A stretch of 64,000 nt of DNA from Deltaproteobacteria bacterium (GCA_005879315.1 VBLC01000037.1:65300-129299); one strand, 5' to 3'. Shown: positions 21,028 through 31,931, counted from the first letter of the stretch. The notes: generated by a model not told the origin, from the sequence alone. Numbers and translations: made by a program.

Positions 21028-22638
21028 ATGGAAGCGGGGCGGCAGCGATTCGTTCCTGCGCCGCCGGGGGCGTCGCCGCCCGACCTCTATCGCAAGCTGC
21101 TGCTCCTGACCGGCCTGCGCCTCCTGGTCGGCACGGCTCTCCTGGTCGCGACCGCGTTCCTCACCCTCAATCCCGCGACGGAGAGCTTCCCGCGCCGGGT
21201 CGAGGCGTTCCTCTACGCCATCATCGCCAGCATCTACCTGGTCTCGCTCATCGCCGGGTGGTTCTTGCGGAAGGGCCGCTATCTCTCGGCGATCGCGCAC
21301 GCGCAGATCGTCGCCGACGTCCTGGCGGCGAGCGGGCTCGTCTACCTGACGGGCGGTGCGGAGAGCGTCTTCACCATTCTCTATCCGCTCGCGATCGTGA
21401 ACGCCGCGCTCACCCTCTCGCGCCGCGGGGCGCTGCTCGGCGCCGCACTCTCCGCCGCCGCATTCTGTACCCTGGCGGTCGGCCTCGAGCGCGGATGGCT
21501 CGCGCCGGCGCTCTCGTATCTCGACCGCCCACCGCTCCCGACGCCGAAACTCGCGCTCACCCTGGCCGCAAACATCTCCGCCTTCCTCTTGACCGCCATG
21601 CTCTCGGCCCACCTGGCCGAGGCGCTGCGCGGCGCGCGCAAGGAGCTGGCCGGCCTCGAGGCGCTGCACCGAAACATCGTCGAGTCCGTGGCGAGCGGCA
21701 TCGTCACGACCGATGCCCAAGGCCGCATCACTTATCTCAATCCCGCCTTCGCCGAGCTCTCCGCCACGCCTTTCGAGAACCTGGTGGGCAGGCCGCTCGC
21801 CGAGCGATTTCCCGCGCTGACCCGCGAGGGCTCCGGCGAGGCGCGGATCGCCGGCCGCGTGGTCACGTACGCCGTCTCGCCCTTCGACGCCGACGAGGGT
21901 GGCCAGGTGGTGGTCGTGCAAGACCTGACCGAGCTGCGGCGCATGGAAGAAGAGGTGCGCCGCGCCGATCGCCTCGCCGCCCTGGGCAAGCTCTCCGCCG
22001 GCCTGGCCCACGAGATCCGCAACCCGCTCGCCTCCATCTGCGGCTCGATCGCCCTGCTCGGCAAGCAGGCGGGGATGGGCGACAAGGAGCGCAAGCTGCT
22101 GACGATCGTCTCGCGCGAGGGCGAGCGGCTCGAGGCGCTGGTGCGCGACTTCCTCGCCTTCGCCCGGCCGTCGCAGCCGCAGATGCAACAGATCGACGCC
22201 ACGCAGCTGATCGAGGAGACGCTCGCCGTTTTCCGGCAGCAGGCCGCGGCGCGCGAGGTGCGGCTCTCACTCGAGGCCGAACCCGCGGTGCGGCTTCTCG
22301 CCGATGCCGGGCAGCTGCGCCAGGTGCTCTGGAACCTGCTCAGCAACGCCGCCGACGCGGTCGGTCCCGGCGGGCAGGTCCGCGTCCGCCTGCGCCGGCT
22401 GAGCGGCATGGGGGCGATGGAGATCGAGGATACCGGCCCCGGCATCCCCGCCGACGACCTGGAGCGCATCTTCGACCCGTTCTTCACCACCAAGGAGAGC
22501 GGCACGGGGCTGGGACTCGCCATCGTCCACAGCATCGTCGAGGCGCACGGCGGGCAGCTCGCGGTGCAGAGCGTGCCGGGGCGGACGCTCTTCTCGGTGG
22601 CGCTGCCGCTGGCCGCGGTGGACCGGTCCGCTGCTTGA
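21028..22638 (+). CDS. pilS: Sensor histidine kinase PilS
   Basis: A 536-residue kinase that controls pilin transcription through PilR. About six hydrophobic helices lie in the first 200 residues (e.g. GTALLVATAFLTLN, IIASIYLVSLIAGWFL), as in PilS sensors. A PAS domain follows (LHRNIVESVASGIVTTDAQGRITYLNPAF), then the HisKA box GLAHEIRNPLASICGS with the phospho-acceptor His near residue 328. The HATPase domain has NLLSNAADAV (N box), IEDTGPGIP (G1) and GTGLGLAIVHSI (G2). No periplasmic sensor domain is seen, which fits intramembrane sensing of pilin known for other PilS proteins. It is 41 bases ahead of pilR. Confidence 0.93.
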   Translation: MEAGRQRFVPAPPGASPPDLYRKLLLLTGLRLLVGTALLVATAFLTLNPATESFPRRVEAFLYAIIASIYLVSLIAGWFLRKGRYLSAIAHAQIVADVLAASGLVYLTGGAESVFTILYPLAIVNAALTLSRRGALLGAALSAAAFCTLAVGLERGWLAPALSYLDRPPLPTPKLALTLAANISAFLLTAMLSAHLAEALRGARKELAGLEALHRNIVESVASGIVTTDAQGRITYLNPAFAELSATPFENLVGRPLAERFPALTREGSGEARIAGRVVTYAVSPFDADEGGQVVVVQDLTELRRMEEEVRRADRLAALGKLSAGLAHEIRNPLASICGSIALLGKQAGMGDKERKLLTIVSREGERLEALVRDFLAFARPSQPQMQQIDATQLIEETLAVFRQQAAAREVRLSLEAEPAVRLLADAGQLRQVLWNLLSNAADAVGPGGQVRVRLRRLSGMGAMEIEDTGPGIPADDLERIFDPFFTTKESGTGLGLAIVHSIVEAHGGQLAVQSVPGRTLFSVALPLAAVDRSAA

Positions 22639-22679
22639 GCGAGCGCCGCGCGCTGCGGCAGCTGCGATAGGATTGAACG

Positions 22680-24101
<1,422 letters not shown>

Positions 24102-24319
24102 CAGTACGGCGCTCTTGCTCCGCTCGCCGTACGCGCGCAGGTCGGAGACGAGGTGGCTCGATGAGAAGCAGGAGCGCCGCGGGAAGCGACGCCGGCGTGT
24201 AGCGGGCGGTGGTCACCCAACCGTTCGCCATCCGACTCTGAATAGCGAGGACGGAGATTGACGAGGCGTTGCCCGGAGGCACCGCCATCCCCATCGTGCC
24301 GCTAACGTTTGAGGGGTCG

Positions 24320-25012
24320 ATGATGGCCAGGTTCATTGTTTGGCTCGCTGCGGCGCTGGTTTCCGCTTGCGGAGGCGGTGAGAATAGCGCCAGCCGCTTG
24401 CGGTCCGATCAGACGAACGATCGGATCGAGATCACGGGGTCCGTTCAGTGGTACACGATCGAGGGTGGCTTCTGGGCCATCCAGGGAGGCGACGGCAACG
24501 TCTACGATCCCTCGGCCCCTCTCGACGCAATGTGGCAGAAGGCCGATTTTCCCGTGCGCGCGGTCCTGCGCCTGCGGCCCGACCTCGGCTCGACCCACAT
24601 GGCGGGTCAGATCGTGGACGTCCTGCAGATCGAGCAACTCTCTTGCCAGGGCTTGCCTTGCCCTGCGTTCGGACCGGCCGTCACCTTGACCGTGGCGCCT
24701 GGTTCAGGAGCTAAAGGGAGCGGCTCGTTCTACGATGCGACGCTGACGAATGTTCAGCGGCCAACCTCGGCTGGCGTGTCCCCCGCTTTCAATTGCGTCA
24801 CCAACTCGCCGACCCCTACCGCACCCGTGATGAGATATTGCTTCATCTTTGGGGAGGTCGCCGGTGTATATGAGGCGGACGCCACGGCCCCGGGATTCGA
24901 TCTGAAGCACGTCCGAATCGAAGTCCCCGCGCGAGAGATCAAGCCGTACGAGTGCTGCGCAGCGCAGTATGTTCCGCAGGCTACCTGGGTCTACCTCTCG
25001 GCATCGAAGTGA
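24320..25012 (+). CDS. Hypothetical lipoprotein inserted between permease copies
   Basis: A 230-residue protein starting MMARFIVWLAAALVSACGGG, a signal peptide with lipobox VSAC. The mature part has mixed beta-like sequence (IEITGSVQWYTIEGGFWAIQGGDGNVYDP) with several Cys, including a Cys pair in YECCAAQY near the C-terminus. I do not recognise the family. ATG at 24320 was chosen for the gagggg site and the signal peptide; an upstream in-frame ATG at 24269 is less likely. GC content is visibly lower than in neighbouring genes. The gene is flanked by a 73-bp direct repeat: its TGA lies one base before copy 2. Acquisition by insertion is likely. Confidence 0.7.
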   Translation: MMARFIVWLAAALVSACGGGENSASRLRSDQTNDRIEITGSVQWYTIEGGFWAIQGGDGNVYDPSAPLDAMWQKADFPVRAVLRLRPDLGSTHMAGQIVDVLQIEQLSCQGLPCPAFGPAVTLTVAPGSGAKGSGSFYDATLTNVQRPTSAGVSPAFNCVTNSPTPTAPVMRYCFIFGEVAGVYEADATAPGFDLKHVRIEVPAREIKPYECCAAQYVPQATWVYLSASK

Positions 25013-25013
25013 G

Positions 25014-25086
25014 CTCCGGCGCGGACGAGCCGGAGGAGCGCTCACTTGAGATCGCGCCGCCGGAAGATGGCGATGGCGAGTAGCAG
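25014..25086. repeat. 73-bp direct repeat, copy 2 (intact permease 3' end)
   Basis: Identical to 24032-24104. This copy carries the authentic 3' end and stop (25042-25044, minus strand) of the intact permease gene plus a duplicated piece of the pilR 3' end. Confidence 0.95.
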
Positions 25087-25809
25087 AATGACGGCCGCGT
25101 AGAGCAGGCCGTAGAGGGCGGCGCGGCTGACGAAGCCCTCGGGCACCGGCAGGTCGTTCGCCGCCTGGGCCTTCAAGTTGAGCAATTCGAGATTTGGCAG
25201 CGCGCGATAGAGCGCCATGGTCACCGTCTTGGCCAGGCCGCTCTTGCTCCGCTCGCCGTACGCGCGCAGGTCCGAGACGAGATGACCGACCAGGAAGGTC
25301 GAGAGGCAGAAGGCCACCGCCAAGGTCGGCGTGGTGAAGCTGGCGTAGAACATCGCCAGGGCCGCGATCAGCCAGAGCTCGATGAGGAGCAGGAGCGCCG
25401 CGGGAAGCGACGCGGGCGAGTAGTGGCTCCCCGCCATCCGCAAGGTGAGGGCGAGCACGCCGAGCATGAGCGCGACGTTCGCGGCGAGGATCAGCGCGAG
25501 CCCCGCGTAGCGCGCGGTGAGGAAGGTGGCGCGCGTCACCGGCTTGGCGAGCGTCGGATAGATGGTGCGCCGGTCGATCTCGCCCGCCACCAGCCCCACC
25601 CCGATGAGGCAGGCGAGCAGCACCCCCACTCCCTCGATGGAAGAGAGACCCATGTCGAGGATGACCCGGCTCCATTCGCCCACCGTGAGCTGAGCAACGA
25701 AGATCGAAGCCCCGATCAGCAGCGCGGAGAAGAGCACCAGGTTGTAGAAGAGCTTGCTGCGCGCCAGCTCGCGCAGCGTATTGCCGACGATGGGAAAGAG
25801 CCCGCCCAT
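25042..25809 (-). CDS. ABC-2 type transporter permease (PilI-like)
   Basis: A 255-residue inner-membrane protein with about six hydrophobic helices. LRELARSKLFYNLVLFSALLIGA is the typical first ABC-2 helix, and ACLIGVGLVAGEIDRRTIYPTLAKPVTR has the conserved coupling-helix pattern. In Myxococcus an ABC transporter (PilG, PilH, PilI) is encoded beside pilA. This gene, the PilG-like gene before it and the ATPase at 32008-32946 match that trio, although here they are split across divergent operons. Its ATG overlaps the preceding stop by one base. Its 3' end is partly duplicated at 24032-24235. Confidence 0.8.
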   Translation of the reverse strand: MGGLFPIVGNTLRELARSKLFYNLVLFSALLIGASIFVAQLTVGEWSRVILDMGLSSIEGVGVLLACLIGVGLVAGEIDRRTIYPTLAKPVTRATFLTARYAGLALILAANVALMLGVLALTLRMAGSHYSPASLPAALLLLIELWLIAALAMFYASFTTPTLAVAFCLSTFLVGHLVSDLRAYGERSKSGLAKTVTMALYRALPNLELLNLKAQAANDLPVPEGFVSRAALYGLLYAAVILLLAIAIFRRRDLK

Positions 25810-26720
25810 CAGCGGACCTCCAGCTCGGCCTGGGTTCCCTTGCGTCCGCGCACGCGCAGGCGCCCCCCTTCGCTGGAGACGACCACGCCATCCTCGATCA
25901 GGAATCGGCCGCCGTGCGGCTCGGTCGGGATCTCGCGGAGGATGCCGGCGCGCACCAGGTCCTGCAAAGAGTCCGGGTCGTGGCCGCGCAACTCACGGAA
26001 ACGCGACACCGCCTGGTCGAGAAAGCGCGCCCGCTCCTCCATCTCGATGTCGCGCAGGCGGGCGTCCCACTCCGCGCGGGTCGACTCCTCGCTGGCGCGG
26101 GTCACCATCTCCTCGGCCAGCGCCCGGGCCACGCGCATGTCGCCGGCATCGGCGGCGAGCCGCGTGGCGAGGAGGCCGAGATATTTCGGCGCGCCCTTGA
26201 GCCGCGACGCGCGCCAGAGGCTCTCCGCGGCGTCGGCCATGTGCCCCAGATAGTACGACTGGATGAAACCGAGGTTGAAGAAGATCTGCCAGTCGTCGGG
26301 TCGCTCGCGCGTGCCCTGCTGGAGGATCTGCTCGGCGACGAGAACATTGACGGCCTTTCCGTCCGTCGTGTGGCGGATGAGCGCCATGCCGGCGAATCGA
26401 TAGGCGCCGCGGTACTTGGGATCCATCTCCACCGCATAGCGCACCAACCGCGCCAGCGCGCGATCGGCGGCGGCCTCGGACCTCTCGCTGCGGTTGGTCT
26501 TGCGGCCGCCGTGCACTTGCACCGCCTCGAGAAAGGCCAGGTCCGCTCCGACCGAAGCGAAACCAAACGAAAGCGGCCGGGCGACGTCGGTGGGGATGGG
26601 AGGAACGTCGAAGGTGGTGGCGGGCGGCGAGGGCCGCAGCCGATCGGCGCTCTCGCGGACGAACAGCGTGAGCGCAAAGAGCGCAATCAAGAGGCCTGCG
26701 CGGAGCGGGGCCAGCGTCAT
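25809..26720 (-). CDS. pilG: PilG-like helical repeat protein
   Basis: A 303-residue protein with an N-terminal hydrophobic helix (LRAGLLIALFALTLFVRES) that anchors it to the inner membrane or serves as an uncleaved signal. The remainder is mainly helical with TPR-like pairs, for example MDPKYRGAYRFAGMALIR, WQIFFNLGFIQSYYLGHMADAAESLW and MRVARALAEEMVTRA. The C-terminal part (IPTEPHGGRFLIEDGVVVSS) is beta-like. Position directly after pilA and before an ABC-2 permease corresponds to Myxococcus PilG, needed for pilus formation but of unclear mechanism. ATG at 26720 was preferred over a GTG at 26738 because the latter overlaps the pilA terminator tail. Confidence 0.65.
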   Translation of the reverse strand: MTLAPLRAGLLIALFALTLFVRESADRLRPSPPATTFDVPPIPTDVARPLSFGFASVGADLAFLEAVQVHGGRKTNRSERSEAAADRALARLVRYAVEMDPKYRGAYRFAGMALIRHTTDGKAVNVLVAEQILQQGTRERPDDWQIFFNLGFIQSYYLGHMADAAESLWRASRLKGAPKYLGLLATRLAADAGDMRVARALAEEMVTRASEESTRAEWDARLRDIEMEERARFLDQAVSRFRELRGHDPDSLQDLVRAGILREIPTEPHGGRFLIEDGVVVSSEGGRLRVRGRKGTQAELEVR

Positions 26721-26748
26721 CGCCGATGCAGTATCCACGAAAAGCGAG

Positions 26749-26776
26749 AGGGGCAGGCCATCAAAGGCCTGCCCCT
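26749..26776 (-). terminator. Intrinsic terminator after pilA
   Basis: Perfect 11-bp arms AGGGGCAGGCC (26749-26759) and GGCCTGCCCCT (26766-26776) with a 6-nt loop, beginning 18 bases after the pilA stop. On the minus strand the stem is followed by ctcgcttttcg, which supplies a short U run. It is the best terminator in the window and would separate abundant pilA mRNA from the downstream PilG-like gene. Confidence 0.88.
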
Positions 26777-26794
26777 CCCAGAGCTTCGAGCAGC

Positions 26795-27364
26795 TTACTT
26801 GTTCACGTCGTTGGTGTCGTTCGAGGGCTCGCCCGAGGCGACGTTGTTGCCACCGTTGTCGCCGCCGGTCATGCTGCGCGAGTCGGTCGAGATCGACCAG
26901 CCGTCCAGCGTGGTGTCCGCGTCGATGTTGCCCACGGCGGTGCCGACGAACTTGGTCGTCGCCACCGAGGCCGTGCCGTCCGGAGCGCCACCGCTGGTGG
27001 CGCTGGTGTCGGCCTGGTAACCCTTGAAGACGTCGGCCTGGATGCCCACCGCGGTGGTCGCCGTGGTGGCGGTCGCAGCGGAGCGGTTGTCGAACGTGGT
27101 GCCGGCGGTGAGCGCGTAGTTGTAGCGGTTGTTGCGCTCAGGGGCGAAACCGACTTCAGCGACGTAGCTCGAGAAGCGGTCCTTCTCCTGGTAGAAGGCC
27201 TTCTCGGCAGTGAACATCGCCTTCATGTTCGCCTTCGCCTCCGACTGCTTCGACCGCGCCTGGAACTTGATGAAGTTCGGAATCGCGATCGCCGCGAGAA
27301 TGCCGATGATCGCAACGACGATCATCAGCTCGATGAGGGTAAATCCTTTCATGAGCTTCTTCAT
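26795..27364 (-). CDS. pilA: Type IV major pilin PilA
   Basis: A 189-residue type IVa prepilin. The leader is seven residues (MKKLMKG) with cleavage before Phe, then [21 protein letters not shown], with the conserved Glu at mature position 5. The globular part is rich in Thr, Ala, Gly and Asn and contains no cysteine, so the disulfide loop of many pilins is absent. PilD (32946-33809) should cleave and methylate it. ATG at 27364 is set by the leader and by AGGAG nine bases upstream; the longer open frame is rejected. Expression is probably from a sigma-54 promoter at 27423-27440 and ends at a strong terminator. Confidence 0.97.
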   Translation of the reverse strand: MKKLMKGFTLIELMIVVAIIGILAAIAIPNFIKFQARSKQSEAKANMKAMFTAEKAFYQEKDRFSSYVAEVGFAPERNNRYNYALTAGTTFDNRSAATATTATTAVGIQADVFKGYQADTSATSGGAPDGTASVATTKFVGTAVGNIDADTTLDGWSISTDSRSMTGGDNGGNNVASGEPSNDTNDVNK

Positions 27365-27422
27365 TTGCACTGACTCCTTTGGCTTGCGTTTAGTCGCAGC
27401 ACACGAGTTCCGCTGTGCCATG

Positions 27423-27440
27423 AAGCAAGGCGAGCGCCAA
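27423..27440 (-). promoter_or_regulatory. Sigma-54 promoter of pilA
   Basis: Read on the minus strand the sequence is TTGGCGCTCGCCTTGCTT. It has GG at -24 and GC at -12 with exactly ten bases between, closely matching TGGCAC-N5-TTGC. The predicted start is near 27413, giving a leader of about 49 nt. PilR, an NtrC-type activator in this window, would be its regulator. Confidence 0.85.
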
Positions 27441-27492
27441 CTATTTTTCCCCCGCGGCTGCGCGGGGATGCGGCGCGGCAGCACCTTCGGAG

Positions 27493-27507
27493 TGACAGGA
27501 AGTGTCA
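27493..27507. promoter_or_regulatory. Palindrome TGACA-N5-TGTCA upstream of pilA, possible PilR site
   Basis: Perfect 5-bp arms (27493-27497 and 27503-27507) centred near -87 relative to the predicted pilA start, a usual distance for NtrC-type enhancer sites. TGTC is also the core of the PilR site described for Pseudomonas pilA. It overlaps the stop codon of the next gene, so pilA control begins inside that gene. Confidence 0.55.
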
Positions 27508-29892
27508 TTGGGACGACGCATTTTGTCGGCCTCTATCGAGGATGAACAGCGCACAGAATCCCACCAACGCCGCCAAGAACCCGACCAGGCCGGCAGTGAA
27601 ACCGGGCGGCCAGTAGATCAGCTCGACGAGGTGCTTTCCCGAGGGGACGAAGAGTCCGTTCACGATCAGGTCGGCGCGCAGCAACGGGGCGGGCGCGCCA
27701 TCGATGGTGGCGCGCCAGCCGGGGTCGAAGTGGGTAGCGGTGATGAGGAAGCCCTCGTGCGGAGCGTCGACCTCGATCCGCGCGTGCTCCGGTGAGAAGC
27801 GATGGAGCGAAAGAGACCCCTGGCCGCTGGGGAAGGGGCCGGCGACAAGAGCTCTGGCGAAAGGACCCTGCAGCAGCACCGCCTCGCGCCGCGCCTTGAA
27901 AGAGCTCTCCTTCATCCGGGCGATGGCGGCGTCGGCGTCGCTCGCCACGAAAGTCCGGGCGATGAGCGACGCCTCGGGCTGCAGGGGGAACTCCGCCGCC
28001 CAGAAGTGTGAGGCCAGCCGTCGCATCGATCGCCGATGCGCCTCCTGCGCAGACATCTCCCAGATTCCGTAGAGAGCAAAGCGCACCCTCAGGACCAGGA
28101 AGATGGGCTCGATGGCGCGGTAGAGCGCCAGCTCGTAGAGCTGGTCGACCGCCGAGAAGTACTCGGCCGCGCCCTCGATGCCGAAGAGCGAGTCGAACTG
28201 CGGCTGCAGCATCGCTCGCGCGCCGAGCATTTGCCCGGTTCGATCGTCGAAGGCGGCCAGGAGCGGGATCCGCCGCGGATCGACGTACAGCCGCCAGCGG
28301 CCTGGGCTCGGCCCCGCGAGGGCGACGAGCTCATCGGCGAGAACGGGCGGCTGGTGGAGCATCTCCATCGGCGTGATGTGGACGAGCTCCATCGTGGCGG
28401 TGAAGGGTGCTGCCAGGCAGCAGAGCGCGGCGAGCGCGGGGCCCGCCGCAAAGAGAAGCGGCCGCAGGGCGCAGAGCGCCGCGCAGAGCGCGAGCGGCGC
28501 GACGAGCAGCGCAGCCGAGCGCAGCCCTTCGCGCAACAGCTGCACGAAGACGGGCGCGAGCGCCTGGATGTGCTGCTGCCCGCGCTCGGTCAGCCAGCGC
28601 AGGAGGTGCTCGTGCCGCGCCGCGAAATAGACCGATCCTCCCAGCAGCGCTGCAGCAAGCGCGCCCGCTTGCGCGGCGAGGATCAGCGCGCGCCTCTTCG
28701 AGGAGAAAGCGGCATCGGCTCCGAGCGCGGCGCAGAGAGCGAGCAGGAGGGTGGCCGGAGCGAGCAGCTTCTCGGCATAGCGGAAGAAGCGCAGGCCCGG
28801 AACCAGGCGCGTGAGGAGATCGTAGACGCCGAAAGCGGGTCCAGTCGTGGCGACGAGCAGCACGGCTGCTCCCAAGAGGAGAAAACGCCCCTTGCGGCCG
28901 GCGCGCGTCGCCCAAGCCGCAAGCAGGAGCGCGGCGGGGCCGAGGAACATCGAATCGGCGAAGGCGGTCGTCTCGCAGGCTAAATACTCCTCGTAGGGGA
29001 TGAGCTTGTAGGCGCGGCCGCCAGCGGGTCCGAAGTCCTCCGGCTCGTCGTCGAACGCTTTGGGCACGAGCAGGCCGGCCAGGCGCGCGGGCATGACGTA
29101 GAACATGTCGCGCTCCTGCGCGGTCGGGCCGGAAAGCCGCGGCGATCGCACCAGTGCAGCGATGGAGGGCGCTGCCGCCGGCGCGGCCAGGAGCAGCGCC
29201 GAGGCGCCCCAGGCGGCGGTCCTCAGCGCCGTCCTGCCCGTGCGCGGCCAGCGCGCCTCCGCCCGCGCTCCGAAGAGATCGCGAGCGAGCGCATAGGCGG
29301 CGCCGAGGAGGCCGGCGAAGAGCATCGACTGCGGCTCTCCTGCCAGCTCGCACGAGCCGAGCGCGAGCGCCGCCCAGAAGAGCCGCGCGGCCGACGGCCT
29401 GTCGAGATAGCGGAGGAAGAGCGCGATGGCGAGGGGCACGGTCGCGCCGCCCACCGCATAGGGCAGATTCGCTGCGGACTGCGCGACGAGATATCCGCTT
29501 CCCGCGTAGACCGCGCCTCCCGCGACAGCGGCCCAGCGCGAGGCGCCCAGTTGCCGCGCGAGAAGCCAGGCAGAGATTCCCGCCGCGAGGAGCGGCAGCA
29601 GGTGGTTCAACTTGAAGGCGATGTCGAAAGGCAGCGCGAGATAGAGCAGCGTGAAGGGATGGAAGAGCGCGGGCGTCGTCTGTCCGAGCAGGGAAGTTCC
29701 GGCTTCGGTCCAGGGATCCCAGAGGGGAAGCTCACCGCGCGAGAGGCGCTCTGCCAGGTAGCGCTTGACGGGATAGTAGAGGCGGGAGGTGTCGCGATAG
29801 TAGAGCGCGACTGAGGGGTCGAGCGCAGGGGCCACGAAGGCCAGCCAGGAAAGGAGGCCGACGAGCAGCGGCAGGAGCCGGCTGAATTTCAC
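27505..29892 (-). CDS. YfhO-like multi-pass membrane protein (copy 2 of tandem pair)
   Basis: A 795-residue protein with an N-terminal helix, a loop with [29 protein letters not shown], and about a dozen membrane helices. A C-terminal extracytoplasmic domain follows, including [32 protein letters not shown], and a final helix. This layout and these motifs match YfhO-type GT-C-like membrane proteins, some linked to surface glycan modification; the substrate here is unknown. It is paralogous to the gene before it: WDPWTE, SLLGQ and [10 protein letters not shown] are shared. GTG at 29892 overlaps that gene's TGA (GTGA), indicating coupled translation. It ends about 140 bases ahead of pilA. Confidence 0.75.
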   Translation of the reverse strand: MKFSRLLPLLVGLLSWLAFVAPALDPSVALYYRDTSRLYYPVKRYLAERLSRGELPLWDPWTEAGTSLLGQTTPALFHPFTLLYLALPFDIAFKLNHLLPLLAAGISAWLLARQLGASRWAAVAGGAVYAGSGYLVAQSAANLPYAVGGATVPLAIALFLRYLDRPSAARLFWAALALGSCELAGEPQSMLFAGLLGAAYALARDLFGARAEARWPRTGRTALRTAAWGASALLLAAPAAAPSIAALVRSPRLSGPTAQERDMFYVMPARLAGLLVPKAFDDEPEDFGPAGGRAYKLIPYEEYLACETTAFADSMFLGPAALLLAAWATRAGRKGRFLLLGAAVLLVATTGPAFGVYDLLTRLVPGLRFFRYAEKLLAPATLLLALCAALGADAAFSSKRRALILAAQAGALAAALLGGSVYFAARHEHLLRWLTERGQQHIQALAPVFVQLLREGLRSAALLVAPLALCAALCALRPLLFAAGPALAALCCLAAPFTATMELVHITPMEMLHQPPVLADELVALAGPSPGRWRLYVDPRRIPLLAAFDDRTGQMLGARAMLQPQFDSLFGIEGAAEYFSAVDQLYELALYRAIEPIFLVLRVRFALYGIWEMSAQEAHRRSMRRLASHFWAAEFPLQPEASLIARTFVASDADAAIARMKESSFKARREAVLLQGPFARALVAGPFPSGQGSLSLHRFSPEHARIEVDAPHEGFLITATHFDPGWRATIDGAPAPLLRADLIVNGLFVPSGKHLVELIYWPPGFTAGLVGFLAALVGFCALFILDRGRQNASSQ

Positions 29893-31931
29893 GCTGCGCG
29901 CCTCAGGTGCAGGATGACGAGAGCGAGGCAGGCAGCGGCCACCGCGGCCAGCCCCGGCAAGAGACCCCAAGGCATGAAGTTGAGCACCGCTCGGTGCCGG
30001 CCCGGCGGCGCAGTGAACGAGAGCGCCGAGAGATCCGCCGCCCGCAGCGGCGCGAGCTCGCCGTCGATGCGCAGCGACCAGCCGGGATCGAAGCGCTCGC
30101 CGACCACCGCGAGGGCCGGAGCGGAGATGTCGAGATCGAGCTCGATCCGGTCGGGTCCCTTGCGCGCGTACTTTGCCGTGCCCGTGCCGCCCGCCGGAGG
30201 GGCGGCGCCGAGAAAGATCGCCTCGGCGCGCGGATCGATCCCCGCGAGCGCAGCGGCGGCCTCCTCCGCGCTCGCGGCGCTGCGCGAGCTTTTCACCAGG
30301 AAAGCGCGCGGGGCAGGCGCGGACAGCTCGCGGATGCCGTAACCGCTCTCGCTCGTGAGCGGGGCGGGGCCATCGATCACTTCGAATCGCGCGCCGAAGA
30401 GATCGGCCATGGCGCGCGGCGCGCGGTGAAAAGCGAGATCAAAATCGCGATCCGGCGCGGAGAAGTAAGGCGCAAGGCCCTCGATTCCGTCGAGCTGCGC
30501 GAGCTGTGGCCACATCGCCTCGCGGGCCGCGGCCAGGCGACCCTCGTGCGGCTCCATCGGGCCGGGCACACGCAAGCGCCCGCCGGGCTCGGTCAGGACG
30601 CGCCAGCGTTCCTCGCTCGGGCCGCCCAGACGCAGGAGGGCCTGGCCGGTCAGCGACGGCCGGTCATAGGCCTGCACCGGCACCGGCTGCAGCGCGCGCG
30701 ATGCGGCCAAGAGCGCCGCGACGAAGCAGGCCGCTGCCAGGAGTGGCGCGCGAGTGAAGCGCAGCGCCGCGGCGGTCAGGGCTGCGAGGCCGGCGACTTC
30801 GAGCAACTCCCTGCGCAAGAGCGCAAGAGCGGCGGCGGCCGCTGCGAGAACCAAGGCGGCGCGAAAGAGCCAGCGCGGGCGTTCGCAGGCGCCGATGGCT
30901 GCCGCGAGCGAGAGCGCCAGGCTTGCGGGCAGCATCAGCTTCTCGGGATAGCGGAAGAGCCGCCAGAAAGGCACCACCGCTGCGAGCAGCGCATCGCCGG
31001 CCGCCGCTGCGCAGAAGAGGGCGGCCAGGCCGAGCAAGAGCGGCCCGCGCCGCGCCCGCACCGCTCCGGCAGCGAGCAGGAGCGCCGGCGCTCCGAAGGT
31101 GATGACGTCGAAGAATGACACGGGCCCGCCTCCCGCGGGAGCCGCGGCCGTCTCCGCCTCGGTGCCGTCGAAGACGCGCGGCACGAGCAAGCCGAGCAGC
31201 CGCGGCGCTGAAGTGGCGAAGGCGCCGCGTTCGCTCGCCGCAATCGAGCTGCGCGAGCTGCGCGCCAGCTGCGCCGCAGCCGGAAGCGCAGCGGGCAGCG
31301 AGAGGACGAGCGCGACCGCCGCCCAGGCCGCGACCTTGGGCCAGGGCCGTTCCTCGCGCGCCGCGAGCGCCGCCCCGAAGATCGCACCGATGAGCATCGC
31401 CTGCGGATCTCCGGCGAAGGCGCAGGAGGCGAGCAGCGCCGAGGCGAAGAGCAGCTGCAGCGGCGAAGGCGCTCGCAGGTGCGCGATCAGCGCAGCCAGC
31501 GCGCAGGGGACGGTCGCGTGTCCGAGCGCGAAGGGAAGATTGCTGGAGCTGGCGGAGAGCAGCGCCCCGCAGCCGCCGTAGGCGACTCCCGCGACCGCGC
31601 GCGACCCGCCCAGCCGACCGGCCAGCGCGGCCGCGCCCAGTCCGCCGATGAGCAGCGCGAGGAGGTGGTTGAGCTTGAAGGCGAGATGAAACGGCAGTGC
31701 GGCGTAGAGGAGCGTGAGCGGATGCAGCACGCCCGGCGTCATCTGCCCGAGCAGCGAGACGCCGCCCTCGGTCCAGGGATCCCAGAAGGGAAGCTGGCCG
31801 CGCAAGAGCGTCTCGGCGATGAAATGCTTGACGGGAAAGTAGAGGCGCGCCGTGTCGCGATCGCCCAGCTGCAGCGAAGGCGGCAGGAGCGGCGCGACCA
31901 GCACCAGCCAGCCGAAGACGCCGATCGCCAT
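29889..31931 (-). CDS. YfhO-like multi-pass membrane protein (copy 1 of tandem pair)
   Basis: A 680-residue membrane protein whose start, loop and tail parallel the next gene: RDTARLYFPVKHFIAETLLRGQLPFWDPW near the N-terminus, repeated Ala/Leu-rich helices, and a C-terminal domain with RFDPGWSLRIDGELAPLRAADLSALSFTAPPG before a last helix. The protein is shorter than its paralogue, mainly in the middle helices. A lipid-linked sugar transferase or related GT-C role is a possible inference, not shown. ATG at 31931 was chosen; longer open sequence upstream has no similarity to the paralogue. It diverges from the ABC ATPase operon, with 76 bases between starts. Confidence 0.75.
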   Translation of the reverse strand: MAIGVFGWLVLVAPLLPPSLQLGDRDTARLYFPVKHFIAETLLRGQLPFWDPWTEGGVSLLGQMTPGVLHPLTLLYAALPFHLAFKLNHLLALLIGGLGAAALAGRLGGSRAVAGVAYGGCGALLSASSSNLPFALGHATVPCALAALIAHLRAPSPLQLLFASALLASCAFAGDPQAMLIGAIFGAALAAREERPWPKVAAWAAVALVLSLPAALPAAAQLARSSRSSIAASERGAFATSAPRLLGLLVPRVFDGTEAETAAAPAGGGPVSFFDVITFGAPALLLAAGAVRARRGPLLLGLAALFCAAAAGDALLAAVVPFWRLFRYPEKLMLPASLALSLAAAIGACERPRWLFRAALVLAAAAAALALLRRELLEVAGLAALTAAALRFTRAPLLAAACFVAALLAASRALQPVPVQAYDRPSLTGQALLRLGGPSEERWRVLTEPGGRLRVPGPMEPHEGRLAAAREAMWPQLAQLDGIEGLAPYFSAPDRDFDLAFHRAPRAMADLFGARFEVIDGPAPLTSESGYGIRELSAPAPRAFLVKSSRSAASAEEAAAALAGIDPRAEAIFLGAAPPAGGTGTAKYARKGPDRIELDLDISAPALAVVGERFDPGWSLRIDGELAPLRAADLSALSFTAPPGRHRAVLNFMPWGLLPGLAAVAAACLALVILHLRRAA

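Noticed and set aside
19705-22188. 827-codon minus-strand frame opposite pilC and pilS
   Set aside because: Highly charged, repetitive translation with no motifs; the plus strand encodes well-supported pilus genes.
27449-27467. Hairpin CCCCGCG-gctg-CGCGGGG upstream of pilA, considered as a terminator
   Set aside because: The T-rich stretch lies on the wrong side for both strands, so it does not make an intrinsic terminator for either neighbour.
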